Shown piece by piece: positions 26,697 to 35,962 of a stretch of 64,000 bases of DNA. Location: positions 342,699 through 406,698 of the forward strand of contig NZ_JACSET010000002.1 in the NCBI RefSeq assembly GCF_014334325.1, read 5' to 3'. The DNA comes from Treponema sp. Marseille-Q4130 (lineage in GTDB: Bacteria > Spirochaetota > Spirochaetia > Treponematales > Treponemataceae). A program made the translations under genes and the position numbers. The notes below the pieces were generated by a model. It was not told the origin of the DNA, made no database searches, and saw only the letters and a list, made by a program, of their open reading frames with translations. Numbering within the stretch: the stretch's first letter is position 1; each line of letters begins with the position of its first letter.

Positions 26697-28499
26697 TTAT
26701 TTTTCTTCACCTTCTTTGAGAACGGCGAGGAAGGCCGACTGCGGGATCGCAACGTTTCCGACCATCTTCATGCGCTTTTTTCCTTCTTTTTGTTTTTCGA
26801 GGAGCTTACGCTTCCGCGTGATGTCGCCGCCGTAACACTTTGCGAGTACGTCTTTACGGACGGGGCTCACCGTTTCCCGCGCGATGATCTGTCCGCCGAT
26901 GGCGCCTTGGATCGCGATCTTAAACTGTTCGCGGCTTATCTCGCCTTTGAGTCGTTCGCATACGCTCCGCGCACGCTCGGTTGCGTTTCCTTCAAAGGTC
27001 AGCTGGGAAAGCGCATCGACGGGTTTGCCGTTTACCAAAAAATCGACTTTGGCAAGCTTTGTCGGCCGGTAGCCGATGAGTTCGTAATCGAAAGAAGCGT
27101 AGCCGCGGCTGTAGCTTTTGAGTTTGTCGTAAAAATCGAAGAGCACTTCGGCAAGCGGCATTTCGTAGACGAGCTCGACTCTCTTTTCATCGAGATACAT
27201 CATATTCGTCTGCTCGCCCCGTTTTTGTTTGCACAGTTCCATGAGAGAGCCGAGATACAGAGAAGGCGTGATGATCGACGCTTTGATGTACGGCTCTTCG
27301 GCTTCTCTGATGCGGCCTGAAGGATACTCCGACGGATTATCGATATAGGTCTCTTTGCCGTCGGTCAAAACGAGTTTGTAGCGCACCGAAGGGGCGGTAA
27401 AGATAACCGACTGATCGTAATCGCGTTCGAGCCGCTCCTGTACGACTTCGAGATGCAGCAGCCCCAAAAAACCGCAGCGGAAACCGTTTCCGAGCGCAAG
27501 CGAATTATCCTTTTCGTAAATCAAACTCGCATCGTTGAGCTTTAATTTTTCGAGCGCGTTTTTCAACTCTTCGTATTCGTTCGAATCCATCGGATAGATG
27601 GAAGAGTAGACGACGGGCTTTACGTCTTTAAAACCGGGCATCGCTTTTTCGACGGGATCGGCCGCATTCGTGATCGTGTCTCCGACGCGCACGTCGCTTA
27701 CGGTTTTTATCCCCGCGATGATATAGCCGACGTCGCCCGCTTCGAGGCAGTCGGTTTCTTCAAAATCGATTTTAAATATGCCGACCTGTTCGACTTTGTA
27801 ATCGGCGGAACCCGCCATCATGCGGATCACGTCGTCTTTTTTTACCTTTCCGTCGATGATGCGCACGTGGACGACGACGCCGCGGTATTCGTTGTAATTG
27901 CAATCGAAGATAAGCGCGCAGAGTTTTCCGTCGGGCGATCCCTTGGGCGGCGGAAGACGGGCGACAATCGCTTCCATAAGTTCATCGACTCCGACGCCGG
28001 TCTTTGCCGACACGAGGACGGCTTCATCTCCGTCGAGACCGAGCTCTTTGGTGATCTGCGCTTTCGTTCCTTCGACGTCGGCCGACGCCAAATCGATTTT
28101 ATTGATAACCGGAATGATCACGAGATCGTGTTCGACCGCCATATACATATTGCTCACCGTCTGCGATTCGACACCCTGCGTCGCATCGATCAACAGCAGG
28201 GCGCCTTCGCACGAAGCGATGGCGCGGGAGACTTCATAGGAAAAATCGACATGGCCGGGCGTATCGACGAAATTGAGTTCGTAATCGACGCCGTCTTTTG
28301 CCGTATACGGAATCGTCACCGCTTGGCTTTTTATCGTAATGCCTCTCTCCCGTTCGATATCCATCGTATCGAGGAGCTGGTCTTTCATCTTCCGCTCGTC
28401 GATGATTTTTCCCTTTTGAATGAGGCGGTCGGAAAGCGTCGACTTTCCGTGGTCGATGTGAGCCGTAATGCAAAAATTGCGTTTGTACTTTAAATCCAT
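26697..28499 (-). CDS. lepA: Elongation factor 4
   Basis: A 600-residue translational GTPase of the membrane or stress-related EF4 family, which back-translocates ribosomes. G motifs visible are AHIDHGKSTL, DTPGHVDF and NKIDLASAD; the C-terminal half includes the LepA-specific CTD ending KKRMKMVGNVAIPQ and FLAVL. Length is standard. It starts at 28499 after a GGAAG site, 16 bp downstream of the HtrA-like lipoprotein gene, and ends just before the hicAB promoter. Confidence 0.96.
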   Translation of the reverse strand: MDLKYKRNFCITAHIDHGKSTLSDRLIQKGKIIDERKMKDQLLDTMDIERERGITIKSQAVTIPYTAKDGVDYELNFVDTPGHVDFSYEVSRAIASCEGALLLIDATQGVESQTVSNMYMAVEHDLVIIPVINKIDLASADVEGTKAQITKELGLDGDEAVLVSAKTGVGVDELMEAIVARLPPPKGSPDGKLCALIFDCNYNEYRGVVVHVRIIDGKVKKDDVIRMMAGSADYKVEQVGIFKIDFEETDCLEAGDVGYIIAGIKTVSDVRVGDTITNAADPVEKAMPGFKDVKPVVYSSIYPMDSNEYEELKNALEKLKLNDASLIYEKDNSLALGNGFRCGFLGLLHLEVVQERLERDYDQSVIFTAPSVRYKLVLTDGKETYIDNPSEYPSGRIREAEEPYIKASIITPSLYLGSLMELCKQKRGEQTNMMYLDEKRVELVYEMPLAEVLFDFYDKLKSYSRGYASFDYELIGYRPTKLAKVDFLVNGKPVDALSQLTFEGNATERARSVCERLKGEISREQFKIAIQGAIGGQIIARETVSPVRKDVLAKCYGGDITRKRKLLEKQKEGKKRMKMVGNVAIPQSAFLAVLKEGEEK

Positions 28500-28515
28500 A
28501 GCACTTCCGAAATTG

Positions 28516-30150
28516 TTAAAAATAATAAGGACTGTCGAGAGGAGCCGTTAATCCCATCGCGATGTCGAGAAAACCTTTTTTCCTTCTGCGCGTATACAAC
28601 GAAACGTGCACGGCATCGTTATCGTCCGCAAATACGACGCGCGAAACGCTCACCGGATCGTTTTCCGAAAAACCCGATTCGTCGGCGATGCCGCCTTTGA
28701 GCACGTCGACGACGGTATACGAGCGATGATTTACGGTCGAAGAAGAAGCGAGCTTCATGCCGAAAATCGGAACGAATGAACCCGAAATCAAATCGCTTTT
28801 GTATATTTCGTAGCCCGGGTTGTCGGGACGCGGCGCAAGATAAACGTATTTTTCGCCCGAAGCATCTCCGCGCACGTACGTGCATTTTACGATCGTGTCG
28901 GGGATGTGAGAGCGGAGGATATCCTGCATCGCTTCGATCGAATCGACCGTTTTTCCGCCGGCAGACGTAAGGACGTCCCCTACAGCGAATTCCGCACGGT
29001 ACATGCTGCCGCCGGGCATAAGGTATTGCACTTCAAGCCCGATATTCTGTTTTCCGTCGTTCGTCTTTTTCGTGTGCCCGTACGCGCACATCCACGGATG
29101 TTCGCGTTTTCCGCCGCGGAAGAGCATCGGCAAATCCTGCCGCAGATATTCGACGGGAATCGCAAAGTTCAAGCCCTGGTACTGCACGATACCCGCGAAC
29201 ACGATCGCCTGCACGCGCATTTGAGAGTCTATGAGGGGACCGCCGGAATTCCCCGAGTTCACCGCAGCGTCTATTTGAAAGACGCTTCCCGTCGTAAAGA
29301 GCTTTCGCTCGACGTTCGACACGATGCCCTGCGTAAGCGTGCCGCCGAGTCCGAGCGGAGTGCCGATCGCGGACACTCTGTCGCCGATTCCCAATTCGGC
29401 GCTTGAACCGAGGGCAAGAACGAAGGGCGCATCCACTTCCGCTTTCAGCAGCGCCAGGTCGAGCACCGCATCGTAGCCGACGACTTTCGCTGGAATACGC
29501 GTGTCGGGATCGGAAGCGAGCTTGATGTAAAGGCGCGAATACTTTTCGTTTTTCGGATTTACCGTGTCTTCGATGACGTGATGGTTCGTCACGATATAGC
29601 CGTTTTTGGAGATAAAAAAACCCGAACCGATAACGCGGTCGGCGTATCCCGCTCCGTCTTTGATCGATATGCCGCGATCGATCCACACCGTCACCGTGGC
29701 ATCGATGCAGTCGGAGATCGTTTTCGGAAGGCAGCTCTCATCGACCGAAAGACCGGGAACGCCGGATGCGCACAATTCGCTCAATTCGCCTTCGCTCATG
29801 CTGCCGCGCAAAACGGATGCCGCACCGACTGCGGAAAGCGAGCGGTAATATTTCAAAGCGGACAGATAGTCTTTTGATTCTATCGCTTCGTCGTATTTTT
29901 GAGCGACCGTCGTCCGGCACAGAGAAATCGTATCGGCATCTCCGAGAAGCTCGGCATGCCACAGCGCGTTTACCGGCTCCGTTTTAACAAGATCGGCGAT
30001 GCGTTTTTTTTCGTTTTCGTACACGTCTTTTTCCGTGTAGTTTAAGCGCTCATAAACCGATTTCGGCTCGCCGAGCGATTTACACGACAAAAGCGCAAAC
30101 GATAAAGCGACGACGATAAAAATATATTTTATTAATTTTATTTCATGCAT
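28516..30150 (-). CDS. HtrA-like serine protease lipoprotein
   Basis: A 544-residue exported protease. The N terminus is a lipoprotein signal ending in ALLSC, so it should be anchored by lipid at Cys 23 or so. A helical region (30-150) precedes a trypsin-like domain with the full triad: His in TNHHVIED, Asp in LDLALLKAE and Ser in NSGNSGGPL. The remaining 200 residues contain two PDZ-like modules (around MPGGSMYRAEFAVGDVLTSA and VVDVLKGGIADESGFSENDP). The helical insert before the protease and the lipid anchor distinguish it from the DegP-like protein at 44958-46436. GAGG precedes the ATG by five bases; it overlaps no gene but follows the TPR protein by 7 bp. Confidence 0.85.
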   Translation of the reverse strand: MHEIKLIKYIFIVVALSFALLSCKSLGEPKSVYERLNYTEKDVYENEKKRIADLVKTEPVNALWHAELLGDADTISLCRTTVAQKYDEAIESKDYLSALKYYRSLSAVGAASVLRGSMSEGELSELCASGVPGLSVDESCLPKTISDCIDATVTVWIDRGISIKDGAGYADRVIGSGFFISKNGYIVTNHHVIEDTVNPKNEKYSRLYIKLASDPDTRIPAKVVGYDAVLDLALLKAEVDAPFVLALGSSAELGIGDRVSAIGTPLGLGGTLTQGIVSNVERKLFTTGSVFQIDAAVNSGNSGGPLIDSQMRVQAIVFAGIVQYQGLNFAIPVEYLRQDLPMLFRGGKREHPWMCAYGHTKKTNDGKQNIGLEVQYLMPGGSMYRAEFAVGDVLTSAGGKTVDSIEAMQDILRSHIPDTIVKCTYVRGDASGEKYVYLAPRPDNPGYEIYKSDLISGSFVPIFGMKLASSSTVNHRSYTVVDVLKGGIADESGFSENDPVSVSRVVFADDNDAVHVSLYTRRRKKGFLDIAMGLTAPLDSPYYF

Positions 30151-30157
30151 GAAAACC

Positions 30158-32314
30158 TCAATTACCCCGCACTCCGTTTTGCACTTCGCTTACGGCTCCC
30201 GCATTTCCCGTTTCGTCCGCCGTTTGAGAAGTCTGAGCCGCTTTCGGAACATCCGGCACGAGGGCGGCATAGGTCACGCCTCCGATACGGACTGCAAGCA
30301 TAAGGCGCGAAGCACCTTGAACGGGTGCCACTTTTCCCTCTTCGGAAACGGATGCAAGCGCGGAGACGGCACGCGCTTCGTCTTCGGCCGTTCCGGCTTC
30401 TCCTATCCAATACAAAGAAGCGCGTTTCCCTTTTCGGACATCATAAGGGGCACCGCCCGAAACGACTTTTACCGGCACACCGTTTTCGCTTCCGACAACG
30501 ACGAGACGTCTTTCGGGAAAGAGATAAAACGAAGCCTTTTCAACCGTCGCTTTTCCGGCATTTTGCGCCATACGCTCGTAGCGCACGTCCCATAAACCGT
30601 CACCGTCGGTATCCCACGAAACGGTTTTCGCACCGTCGGCTGCGTATTCTTCGATAAAATCCGCGGAAGCGTCTCCGTCTCTGTCGATTCGGATCGCTTT
30701 GATATAGACGCCTTCGTCTTTCGGAGAGCCGAGTATGTTTTTCGAAACGCGAAGACGCTCTTCAGAAGAAAGGTGCATCGCGTTTTCGGTATCTCTTCCG
30801 AAAACTTCGACGGTTTCAAAAACACCGTCGCCGTCGTTGTCGACGGAACGCGTTTTCGGAAAACCGTTTTCAAAGACCGCTCTCGCATACGCTTTACCGC
30901 CCGCATAATAATCGGCCGTCTGCATTTTTCCGTCGAGCACGCTGAATGAGATAGTCGCCCCTTCCCGCTCGGTCGACGGCACGTCATACTTCGACGCGGC
31001 GAGTAAAAGCGATGAGCTGTCGGACAGCGGCACATCGTTTTTTACGACGGGAACAAAAAAATCGAGTCCGAAATCGTCTTTGAACTCGCGAAGAACATCC
31101 ATCGAAAAGGGCGACCACAAAAGAGCGCCGTCGGCAAAATCGAATGACGATGTATGATTTTGCGAATCCTGTTCGGTAAACTCGGCTTTTAAAACGGACG
31201 GATAATTTCCGTATTCGATTTTGCAATTCCGCATCGAAAGCGACACGGGAGCGCCGAAATCGCACAGGGCGCTCCACTCATCGACGCCGTCGTTGTTTTT
31301 GTCGTATGAGATCGATGCGGGTCTCCCGCGCTCATAGCGGACGGTAAGGTTCGCTTCCAAATCGCCGTCCGTGTCGACTGTGAGTACGCCGCCGTAAGAT
31401 ACGATGTGTTCGACGAAGATGCGCTTTGCGTTTTCTTCGGTGAGGGCACTTGCAAAGTCTGAAAGTATGCGGAGAGAAATCGTTTTATCGGCGAAATTAA
31501 AAAAATACGAAACGGCTTCCTCCTGCGATATAAGACCCGCAGATAAAGCCGCGCGGGCGTAGAGCGGATGTCTCATGCCTGCCGCCGCGAAGGCTTGGAG
31601 CATACGCTTTTGTGCGTCGCCCGATGCAAAGAGGCACGCATAGATTTCAAGCTCCGCATCGGTACGGTTCCGGCGCCCCATGCGGGCGATGAGCGAATCG
31701 GCTATCGACTGAACGATGAGCGGAACATCGTCGCCCTTCATCGCGTATTCATAGCGGAAAAACAAAAGCGGAAAACGCGTATCGTTCGGATAGATTTTAC
31801 GCGCACCGTTCACTATGCTCCGCGCTTTATCGATCGTATCCGCACTTCTCATGCGGTAATACGCTTTTAGGCGCACATACTCGGCGTCCGCGGAATAGAT
31901 AAATGAAGGCTCATCGAGCACGCTGACGGCTTTTTCGTATGAGCCCGTATCGCACAATAAATCCGCGTACAAAAGCCGAGCTCCGTCACGGTTATAGCCC
32001 GTCCACACTCCTTCGGTAAGCGCCCTTTCTGCAAGCGGGAGGATTTCCGCGCGAGGATGTCCGAGCTTGGCAAGAACGGCCGCTTCGATATAATGCAGGT
32101 CGGCGACATTGTCATCGTATGCAAGCCCCATCTTCGCCTGAGCAAGAGCGGCATCCCACGCGGAGTCGGCAAAACAATCTTCGGCGAGTTTTAAAAATCT
32201 GACGGCGGTTTTTCTGTTCGCCGCGGCAAGCGCCTTATCTTCGGCAAAAAGCGATGCGGTAAAATTAATAAAAACAATCGATGCAAACACTGCGGCAAGC
32301 GCCGTCTTTTTCAT
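30158..32314 (-). CDS. Exported TPR protein with calcium-loop-like motifs
   Basis: A 718-residue protein with a signal peptide (AVFASIVFINFTASLFA then EDK). Residues 30-290 form TPR-like helical repeats. The second half is beta-rich and carries five Asp-rich loops: DTDGDLEAN (314), DKNNDGVDE (338), DNDGDGVFE (492), DRDGDASAD (544) and DTDGDGLWD (568). They resemble EF-hand/dockerin or thrombospondin-type calcium loops, here set within beta hairpins. It is probably periplasmic or surface exposed. GAGG stands eight bases before the start. It lies between tilS (3 bp upstream) and the HtrA-like lipoprotein, so the two exported proteins may be partners. Confidence 0.7.
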   Translation of the reverse strand: MKKTALAAVFASIVFINFTASLFAEDKALAAANRKTAVRFLKLAEDCFADSAWDAALAQAKMGLAYDDNVADLHYIEAAVLAKLGHPRAEILPLAERALTEGVWTGYNRDGARLLYADLLCDTGSYEKAVSVLDEPSFIYSADAEYVRLKAYYRMRSADTIDKARSIVNGARKIYPNDTRFPLLFFRYEYAMKGDDVPLIVQSIADSLIARMGRRNRTDAELEIYACLFASGDAQKRMLQAFAAAGMRHPLYARAALSAGLISQEEAVSYFFNFADKTISLRILSDFASALTEENAKRIFVEHIVSYGGVLTVDTDGDLEANLTVRYERGRPASISYDKNNDGVDEWSALCDFGAPVSLSMRNCKIEYGNYPSVLKAEFTEQDSQNHTSSFDFADGALLWSPFSMDVLREFKDDFGLDFFVPVVKNDVPLSDSSSLLLAASKYDVPSTEREGATISFSVLDGKMQTADYYAGGKAYARAVFENGFPKTRSVDNDGDGVFETVEVFGRDTENAMHLSSEERLRVSKNILGSPKDEGVYIKAIRIDRDGDASADFIEEYAADGAKTVSWDTDGDGLWDVRYERMAQNAGKATVEKASFYLFPERRLVVVGSENGVPVKVVSGGAPYDVRKGKRASLYWIGEAGTAEDEARAVSALASVSEEGKVAPVQGASRLMLAVRIGGVTYAALVPDVPKAAQTSQTADETGNAGAVSEVQNGVRGN

Positions 32315-32317
32315 AGT

Positions 32318-33838
32318 TCAAACCTCGATATCGTTTACGATCCAATCGCGCATACCAAATACGCTTCCCCATATACACACGATCTTTTGTCCGGCAGTTG
32401 CAAGTTCCTGCACGATCGGGATGCGCTCTCTGTCGCGAGGAAAAACTTTCCAATCCGAGAGGATATCGGATACGGATTTTTCACCGCCTGAAGCCGTTGC
32501 AACAGCGTCGCCTGTCTGTCTGCTCCGTATGCAAAACGGAAGCGAAATGCACAGCACGGAGGATTTTCCCGCTTGCCCCTTGCAAAAAACGGACGCGTTT
32601 TTTCGGGCACATCGACCTCGTACATCGTCTTTTTGCACGACGCAGAGCAAACCGAAAGGCATCTCATACGTGCCCGCTTTCCGTATTATAGCAGAAAATC
32701 CCGTGTCGGTCGCGTCCTTTTGCGCTTTTTTTACGGAAATCGATTCGCGCTCTATTTCAACGAAAAGACCCGCCGCCTCTTCCGAAAAAACGCCGGAAGA
32801 GGCGGCTGCGTTACAGATGCGCTCGACAAAGCGATAGGGCACGCGCACTTCAATTCCGATTTTATTAAAAGCGCGGTATAAAAGCCGCCTTTGAATCGCA
32901 CGGGGCGCGGAAGAAAAAACCGAAAGCGGCATACGCATACCGTCTCCGTTTTCGCTCCATGGAAAAGCATCGGCGAGCGCGGTAAGCGCTTCGTCGTCGT
33001 CTCGCGCTTTTTTCGCTCCGGTTAAAACGGCGCTTTTCCATCCGGGAATAAGGGCGTCGAGAACGGGAACGAGACGACATCTGATTTTATTTCTGAAATA
33101 CGACGTATCGCCGTTCGTGCCGTCGACACGCCACGGAATACGCTGCAACGTTAAAAACCGTTCAATCTCCCGCCGCGAAATGCCGAGCAGGGGGCGAATA
33201 AACATACCGCGCGTTTTTTTTATGCCGCCCGCTCCGTCCGCGCCTCCCCCTTCGAAAAAACGCATGAGGAGGGTTTCAAGCTGATCGTCTTCGGTGTGCG
33301 CAAGCGCGATAAAGGCGGTTTTTTTTTCTCGCGCGAATTCTTCGAACGCTTTATAGCGAAGATGACGTGCGGCTTCTTCCAAACCCTTCCTGCGCTTTTC
33401 CGCTTCGCCGAACACTTCGCCCGGCAAAAAGGTTTTGCACGTGCAGTCGACGGGAAAGCCTTCCTTCAAAAAATCGGCGCACAACGACTGTACGTAGAGC
33501 GCGTCCCCTTCGCTTTCTTTTTCGTCTCTGATATTGTGATTTACCGTAATGACGTGAAGCGCGATATTTTTTTCGCGCGCGATACGGGCAAGAGAAACGA
33601 ACATAGCGACCGAATCCGCTCCGCCCGATACCGCAGCTCCGAGCGAAATCGGAGCGTCCTGAGATGATGCCGCATCGAATGCGCCCCCTGCCCTCGACGT
33701 GCCCGCTTCATGCAAAACCGCCCGAGCTTCAGGCGATGCGCCGCCGAACGCGCAGCCCGTACACGAGCACAAAGAGACGCGCACCCGCTCTATAAAATCG
33801 TCGATAAAATCATCGTCCGAAGCAATATCGCTTTTCAT
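32318..33838 (-). CDS. tilS: tRNA(Ile)-lysidine synthetase
   Basis: A 506-residue ATP-pyrophosphatase that converts cytidine 34 of a tRNA-Ile to lysidine, so that it reads AUA. The P-loop is AAVSGGADSVAMF, with VNHNIRDEKESEGDA and AHTEDDQLETLLMRFF as further family signatures. The P-loop starts near residue 68 rather than 20-30 because of an extra Cys/Ala-rich N-terminal stretch (residues 23-65). The C-terminal TilS domain is present. The ribosome site is weak. First gene of a run with the TPR and HtrA-like genes. Confidence 0.93.
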   Translation of the reverse strand: MKSDIASDDDFIDDFIERVRVSLCSCTGCAFGGASPEARAVLHEAGTSRAGGAFDAASSQDAPISLGAAVSGGADSVAMFVSLARIAREKNIALHVITVNHNIRDEKESEGDALYVQSLCADFLKEGFPVDCTCKTFLPGEVFGEAEKRRKGLEEAARHLRYKAFEEFAREKKTAFIALAHTEDDQLETLLMRFFEGGGADGAGGIKKTRGMFIRPLLGISRREIERFLTLQRIPWRVDGTNGDTSYFRNKIRCRLVPVLDALIPGWKSAVLTGAKKARDDDEALTALADAFPWSENGDGMRMPLSVFSSAPRAIQRRLLYRAFNKIGIEVRVPYRFVERICNAAASSGVFSEEAAGLFVEIERESISVKKAQKDATDTGFSAIIRKAGTYEMPFGLLCVVQKDDVRGRCARKNASVFCKGQAGKSSVLCISLPFCIRSRQTGDAVATASGGEKSVSDILSDWKVFPRDRERIPIVQELATAGQKIVCIWGSVFGMRDWIVNDIEV

Positions 33839-33862
33839 GCGCTTCGTATTTTAAAACAAAAA

Positions 33863-33886
33863 CGGCCGCCCCGCAAGAGACAGCCG
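33863..33886 (-). terminator. Intrinsic terminator after rplY
   Basis: Read on the minus strand, a 24-base stem-loop CGGCTGTCTC-TTGC-GGGGCGGCCG pairs over ten positions including three G-U pairs and is followed by TTTTTGTTTT. It lies 20 bp beyond the L25 stop and separates rplY from tilS. Confidence 0.8.
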
Positions 33887-33906
33887 CGTACTTTTTCGCC
33901 GCGCGC

Positions 33907-34461
33907 TCAGCGGGCGGGAGTGATGCTCACGAGGGATGCGTTTTCGTCGGTCAGAACGGTCACGCCTTCGTTCAATTTCAAATCTTTTACGCGGAACGTG
34001 TCACCGATGTTGAGAGAAGATACGTCGGCCGTAACCGTCTGCGGCATCTTGTGCGGCACCGCCTGTACGGTGATTTCCGGCAAATGCTTGAGCATATAGC
34101 CGCCCTTCAAAACGCCCGCGGGAGTTCCCGTATACGAAAGCTTGAATTTTGCGATAAGCTTTTCATCCGCATCGGGTTCAAAAAAATCGGCATGAAGCAC
34201 TCTATCCTTGAGGATGGCGTATTCCGTATCTTTGATAAAAGCGTCGTGCGCTTCCTGTCCGTCTATTTTCAACGAGATGAGCGTCGTCGGCGTAATCGAA
34301 CGCCACACTTTATTGAACTCAACTTCATCGATTTCGAGCATCGTCGACTTGCCTTTCGCATCGTACATGACCGCAGGAAGGCGACCTTGAGCACGCAATT
34401 TTTTCGCCGCGGTTTTCCCCGTCGTCGTGCGAACTTTCGCATTAATAACCAACTGATCCAT
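33907..34461 (-). CDS. rplY: 50S ribosomal protein L25, Ctc form
   Basis: A 184-residue long-form L25 (general stress protein Ctc) that binds 5S rRNA. The N-terminal part includes TGKTAAKKLRAQGRLPAVMY, typical of L25, and the C-terminal TL5 domain (from about residue 95) includes GTPAGVLKGGYM and ADVSSLNIGD. The ATG at 34461 follows a GGAGT ribosome site. Bounded by terminators on both sides, so it can be expressed alone. Confidence 0.94.
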   Translation of the reverse strand: MDQLVINAKVRTTTGKTAAKKLRAQGRLPAVMYDAKGKSTMLEIDEVEFNKVWRSITPTTLISLKIDGQEAHDAFIKDTEYAILKDRVLHADFFEPDADEKLIAKFKLSYTGTPAGVLKGGYMLKHLPEITVQAVPHKMPQTVTADVSSLNIGDTFRVKDLKLNEGVTVLTDENASLVSITPAR

Positions 34462-34483
34462 ATCCTAGGACTCCTTACATTAA

Positions 34484-34519
34484 AAAAACAGCAGAAGCTT
34501 TTCGGAATCCGCTGTTTTT
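34484..34519 (-). terminator. Intrinsic terminator after tRNA-Gln
   Basis: On the minus strand AAAAACAGC, an 18-base loop and GCTGTTTTTTT form a stem followed by a U-run, starting 11 bp beyond the tRNA 3' end and ending 23 bp before L25. Confidence 0.7.
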
Positions 34520-34529
34520 CCGATATTCG

Positions 34530-34602
34530 CTGGGACGACAGGATTCGAACCTGTGGAATACCGGCACCAAAAGCCGGGGGCTTACCGCTTGCCGACGTCC
34601 CA
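34530..34602 (-). tRNA. tRNA-Gln (anticodon TTG)
   Basis: A 73-base cloverleaf on the minus strand. The acceptor arms TGGGACG and CGTCCCA pair over seven positions with discriminator G. The anticodon arm CCGGC/GCCGG encloses the loop TTTTGGT, so the anticodon is TTG, reading CAA and CAG. The T arm CAGGTTCGAATCCTG is perfect. The 3' CCA is not encoded. It lies 13 bp after spoVG and is likely cotranscribed with ispE-spoVG. Confidence 0.95.
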
Positions 34603-34615
34603 TTAAAAAACTGTT

Positions 34616-34927
34616 TTACAGGCTGCCGTCTACGGAAGAGAACGGAGCGTCGTCGCCGGAGCCCGCTTCTTCAACGTGGCCGGCGTTGTATTCGTCCAGA
34701 ATCTTTTTCTGGAGCTCAGCCCTGAAATCGGGACTGATGGGATGCGCAACGTCTTTATATTCGCCGCTTGCAGTTTTCCTGCTCGGCATGGCGATAAACA
34801 AGCCGTTTTTCCCTTCGATGATCTTCACATTATGCACAACAAAGCAGTTATCAAAAGTGACCGTTACATAGGCGCGTAATTTACCCTCGCCTTCCACTTT
34901 CCGAATGCGCAATTCCGTAATCTGCAT
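34616..34927 (-). CDS. spoVG: SpoVG-family regulatory protein
   Basis: A 103-residue protein starting [20 protein letters not shown], with the SpoVG core [15 protein letters not shown] and [15 protein letters not shown] plus [11 protein letters not shown]. SpoVG proteins of spirochetes bind DNA and RNA and act as global regulators despite the absence of sporulation. The acidic C-terminal tail ([13 protein letters not shown]) is variable in the family. A GGAGG-type site precedes the ATG. It lies 26 bp downstream of ispE, the same linkage as in many Gram-positive genomes. Confidence 0.95.
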   Translation of the reverse strand: MQITELRIRKVEGEGKLRAYVTVTFDNCFVVHNVKIIEGKNGLFIAMPSRKTASGEYKDVAHPISPDFRAELQKKILDEYNAGHVEEAGSGDDAPFSSVDGSL

Positions 34928-34953
34928 ACGTTCCTCCGCTCATTCAAACGATC

Positions 34954-35829
34954 TTATGTGCTCTGAAAAGGACGCACCGCAATACATCCTTTCCAGCTTG
35001 AAGCCAGCACAGAGCGGGCATTTTCCGCTTCCTCTTCGGAAGAAAAAATCCCGTAAACCGTAGAACCGGATCCGGACATTTCGGCATACGAAGCGCCGAC
35101 CCGACGAAGGTCGTCCAGCGCAAAGCCGATTTCCGGAAACCGACTTACTAATGACGGAGTAAAACTGTTTACAAAACTCCAGCCTGAAACCGGAGTCGTG
35201 TACACAGTCTCTAAATCCGCATAAGCCGGGCATGGCGCTATCTTTCCCGCCGCAAAACTCTCGTCGATAAGCGCGTAGGCTTCCTTTGTAGAGCTGTGCA
35301 CACCGGGAAAAACAAGCAGTATACACAGATCGCTTCTGGCGCGAATCGGCTTTACGATTTCGCCGCGACCCGTTACGACTGCACATCCCTCCGCACCGCA
35401 CAATAAAAAAAAGAACACATCGCTGCCGATCCGAGAAGCTATCGCTTCGAGCTGCCGAACGGAAAGCGTTATACCGCTTAACCTTTCGAAAGCCCGTATG
35501 CAAGCAGCCGCATCGGATGATCCGCCTCCCAATCCGCCTCCGGACGGGATTCGTTTTTTCAGCTCAACACGTACACCGAAATCATCGATCCCGGTAACGG
35601 AACGGAACGCAGTATATGACAACGAAATCGTATTGTCGCTCGGAAGTTCCATACCTTCACAATCGACGACACAGCCGTTTTTTTCCGATGAGCACACGAC
35701 CAAAGTGTCGAAAAGCGTCACCGTTTGAAAAATGCTTTCGATCCTATGAAATCCGTTTACGCATCCCGGCAAAACATGCAAACCGATGTTGATCTTTGCC
35801 GGAGCGGTTACACAGACTTCCGTTATCAT
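34954..35829 (-). CDS. ispE: 4-diphosphocytidyl-2-C-methyl-D-erythritol kinase
   Basis: A 291-residue GHMP kinase of the MEP route to isoprenoids, phosphorylating CDP-methylerythritol. Visible are APAKINIGLHVL at the N terminus, the ATP-binding motif PSGGGLGGGSSDAAA and the C-terminal SGSGSTVYGIF. The ATG at 35829 is chosen; a TTG 12 bases upstream lies in the promoter -10. With transcription expected to begin near 35834 and no Shine-Dalgarno site, the mRNA should be nearly leaderless. Confidence 0.95.
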   Translation of the reverse strand: MITEVCVTAPAKINIGLHVLPGCVNGFHRIESIFQTVTLFDTLVVCSSEKNGCVVDCEGMELPSDNTISLSYTAFRSVTGIDDFGVRVELKKRIPSGGGLGGGSSDAAACIRAFERLSGITLSVRQLEAIASRIGSDVFFFLLCGAEGCAVVTGRGEIVKPIRARSDLCILLVFPGVHSSTKEAYALIDESFAAGKIAPCPAYADLETVYTTPVSGWSFVNSFTPSLVSRFPEIGFALDDLRRVGASYAEMSGSGSTVYGIFSSEEEAENARSVLASSWKGCIAVRPFQST

Positions 35830-35840
35830 ATCTCGAACCA

Positions 35841-35904
35841 ATTATACAGATTTTAATCCGCCGTGTCAAACTCTATTGACACGATTGCACAGGTCATTTA
35901 CAGT
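35841..35904. promoter_or_regulatory. Divergent promoter pair between ispE and the acidic-protein gene
   Basis: Minus strand: TTGACA (35869-35864), 17-base spacer, perfect TATAAT (35846-35841), directing ispE-spoVG-tRNA. Plus strand: TTGACA (35876-35881), 17-base spacer, TACAGT (35899-35904), directing the acidic-protein gene. The two -35 boxes form one inverted repeat GTGTCAA-6-TTGACAC (35863-35882), so the two polymerases cannot bind at once or share a regulator. Confidence 0.8.
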
Positions 35905-35962
35905 AAAAGAGGTTTGAGAGTGATGCACAATACAGGCTACAAAAGTTTTTATGGGAGTTGGT

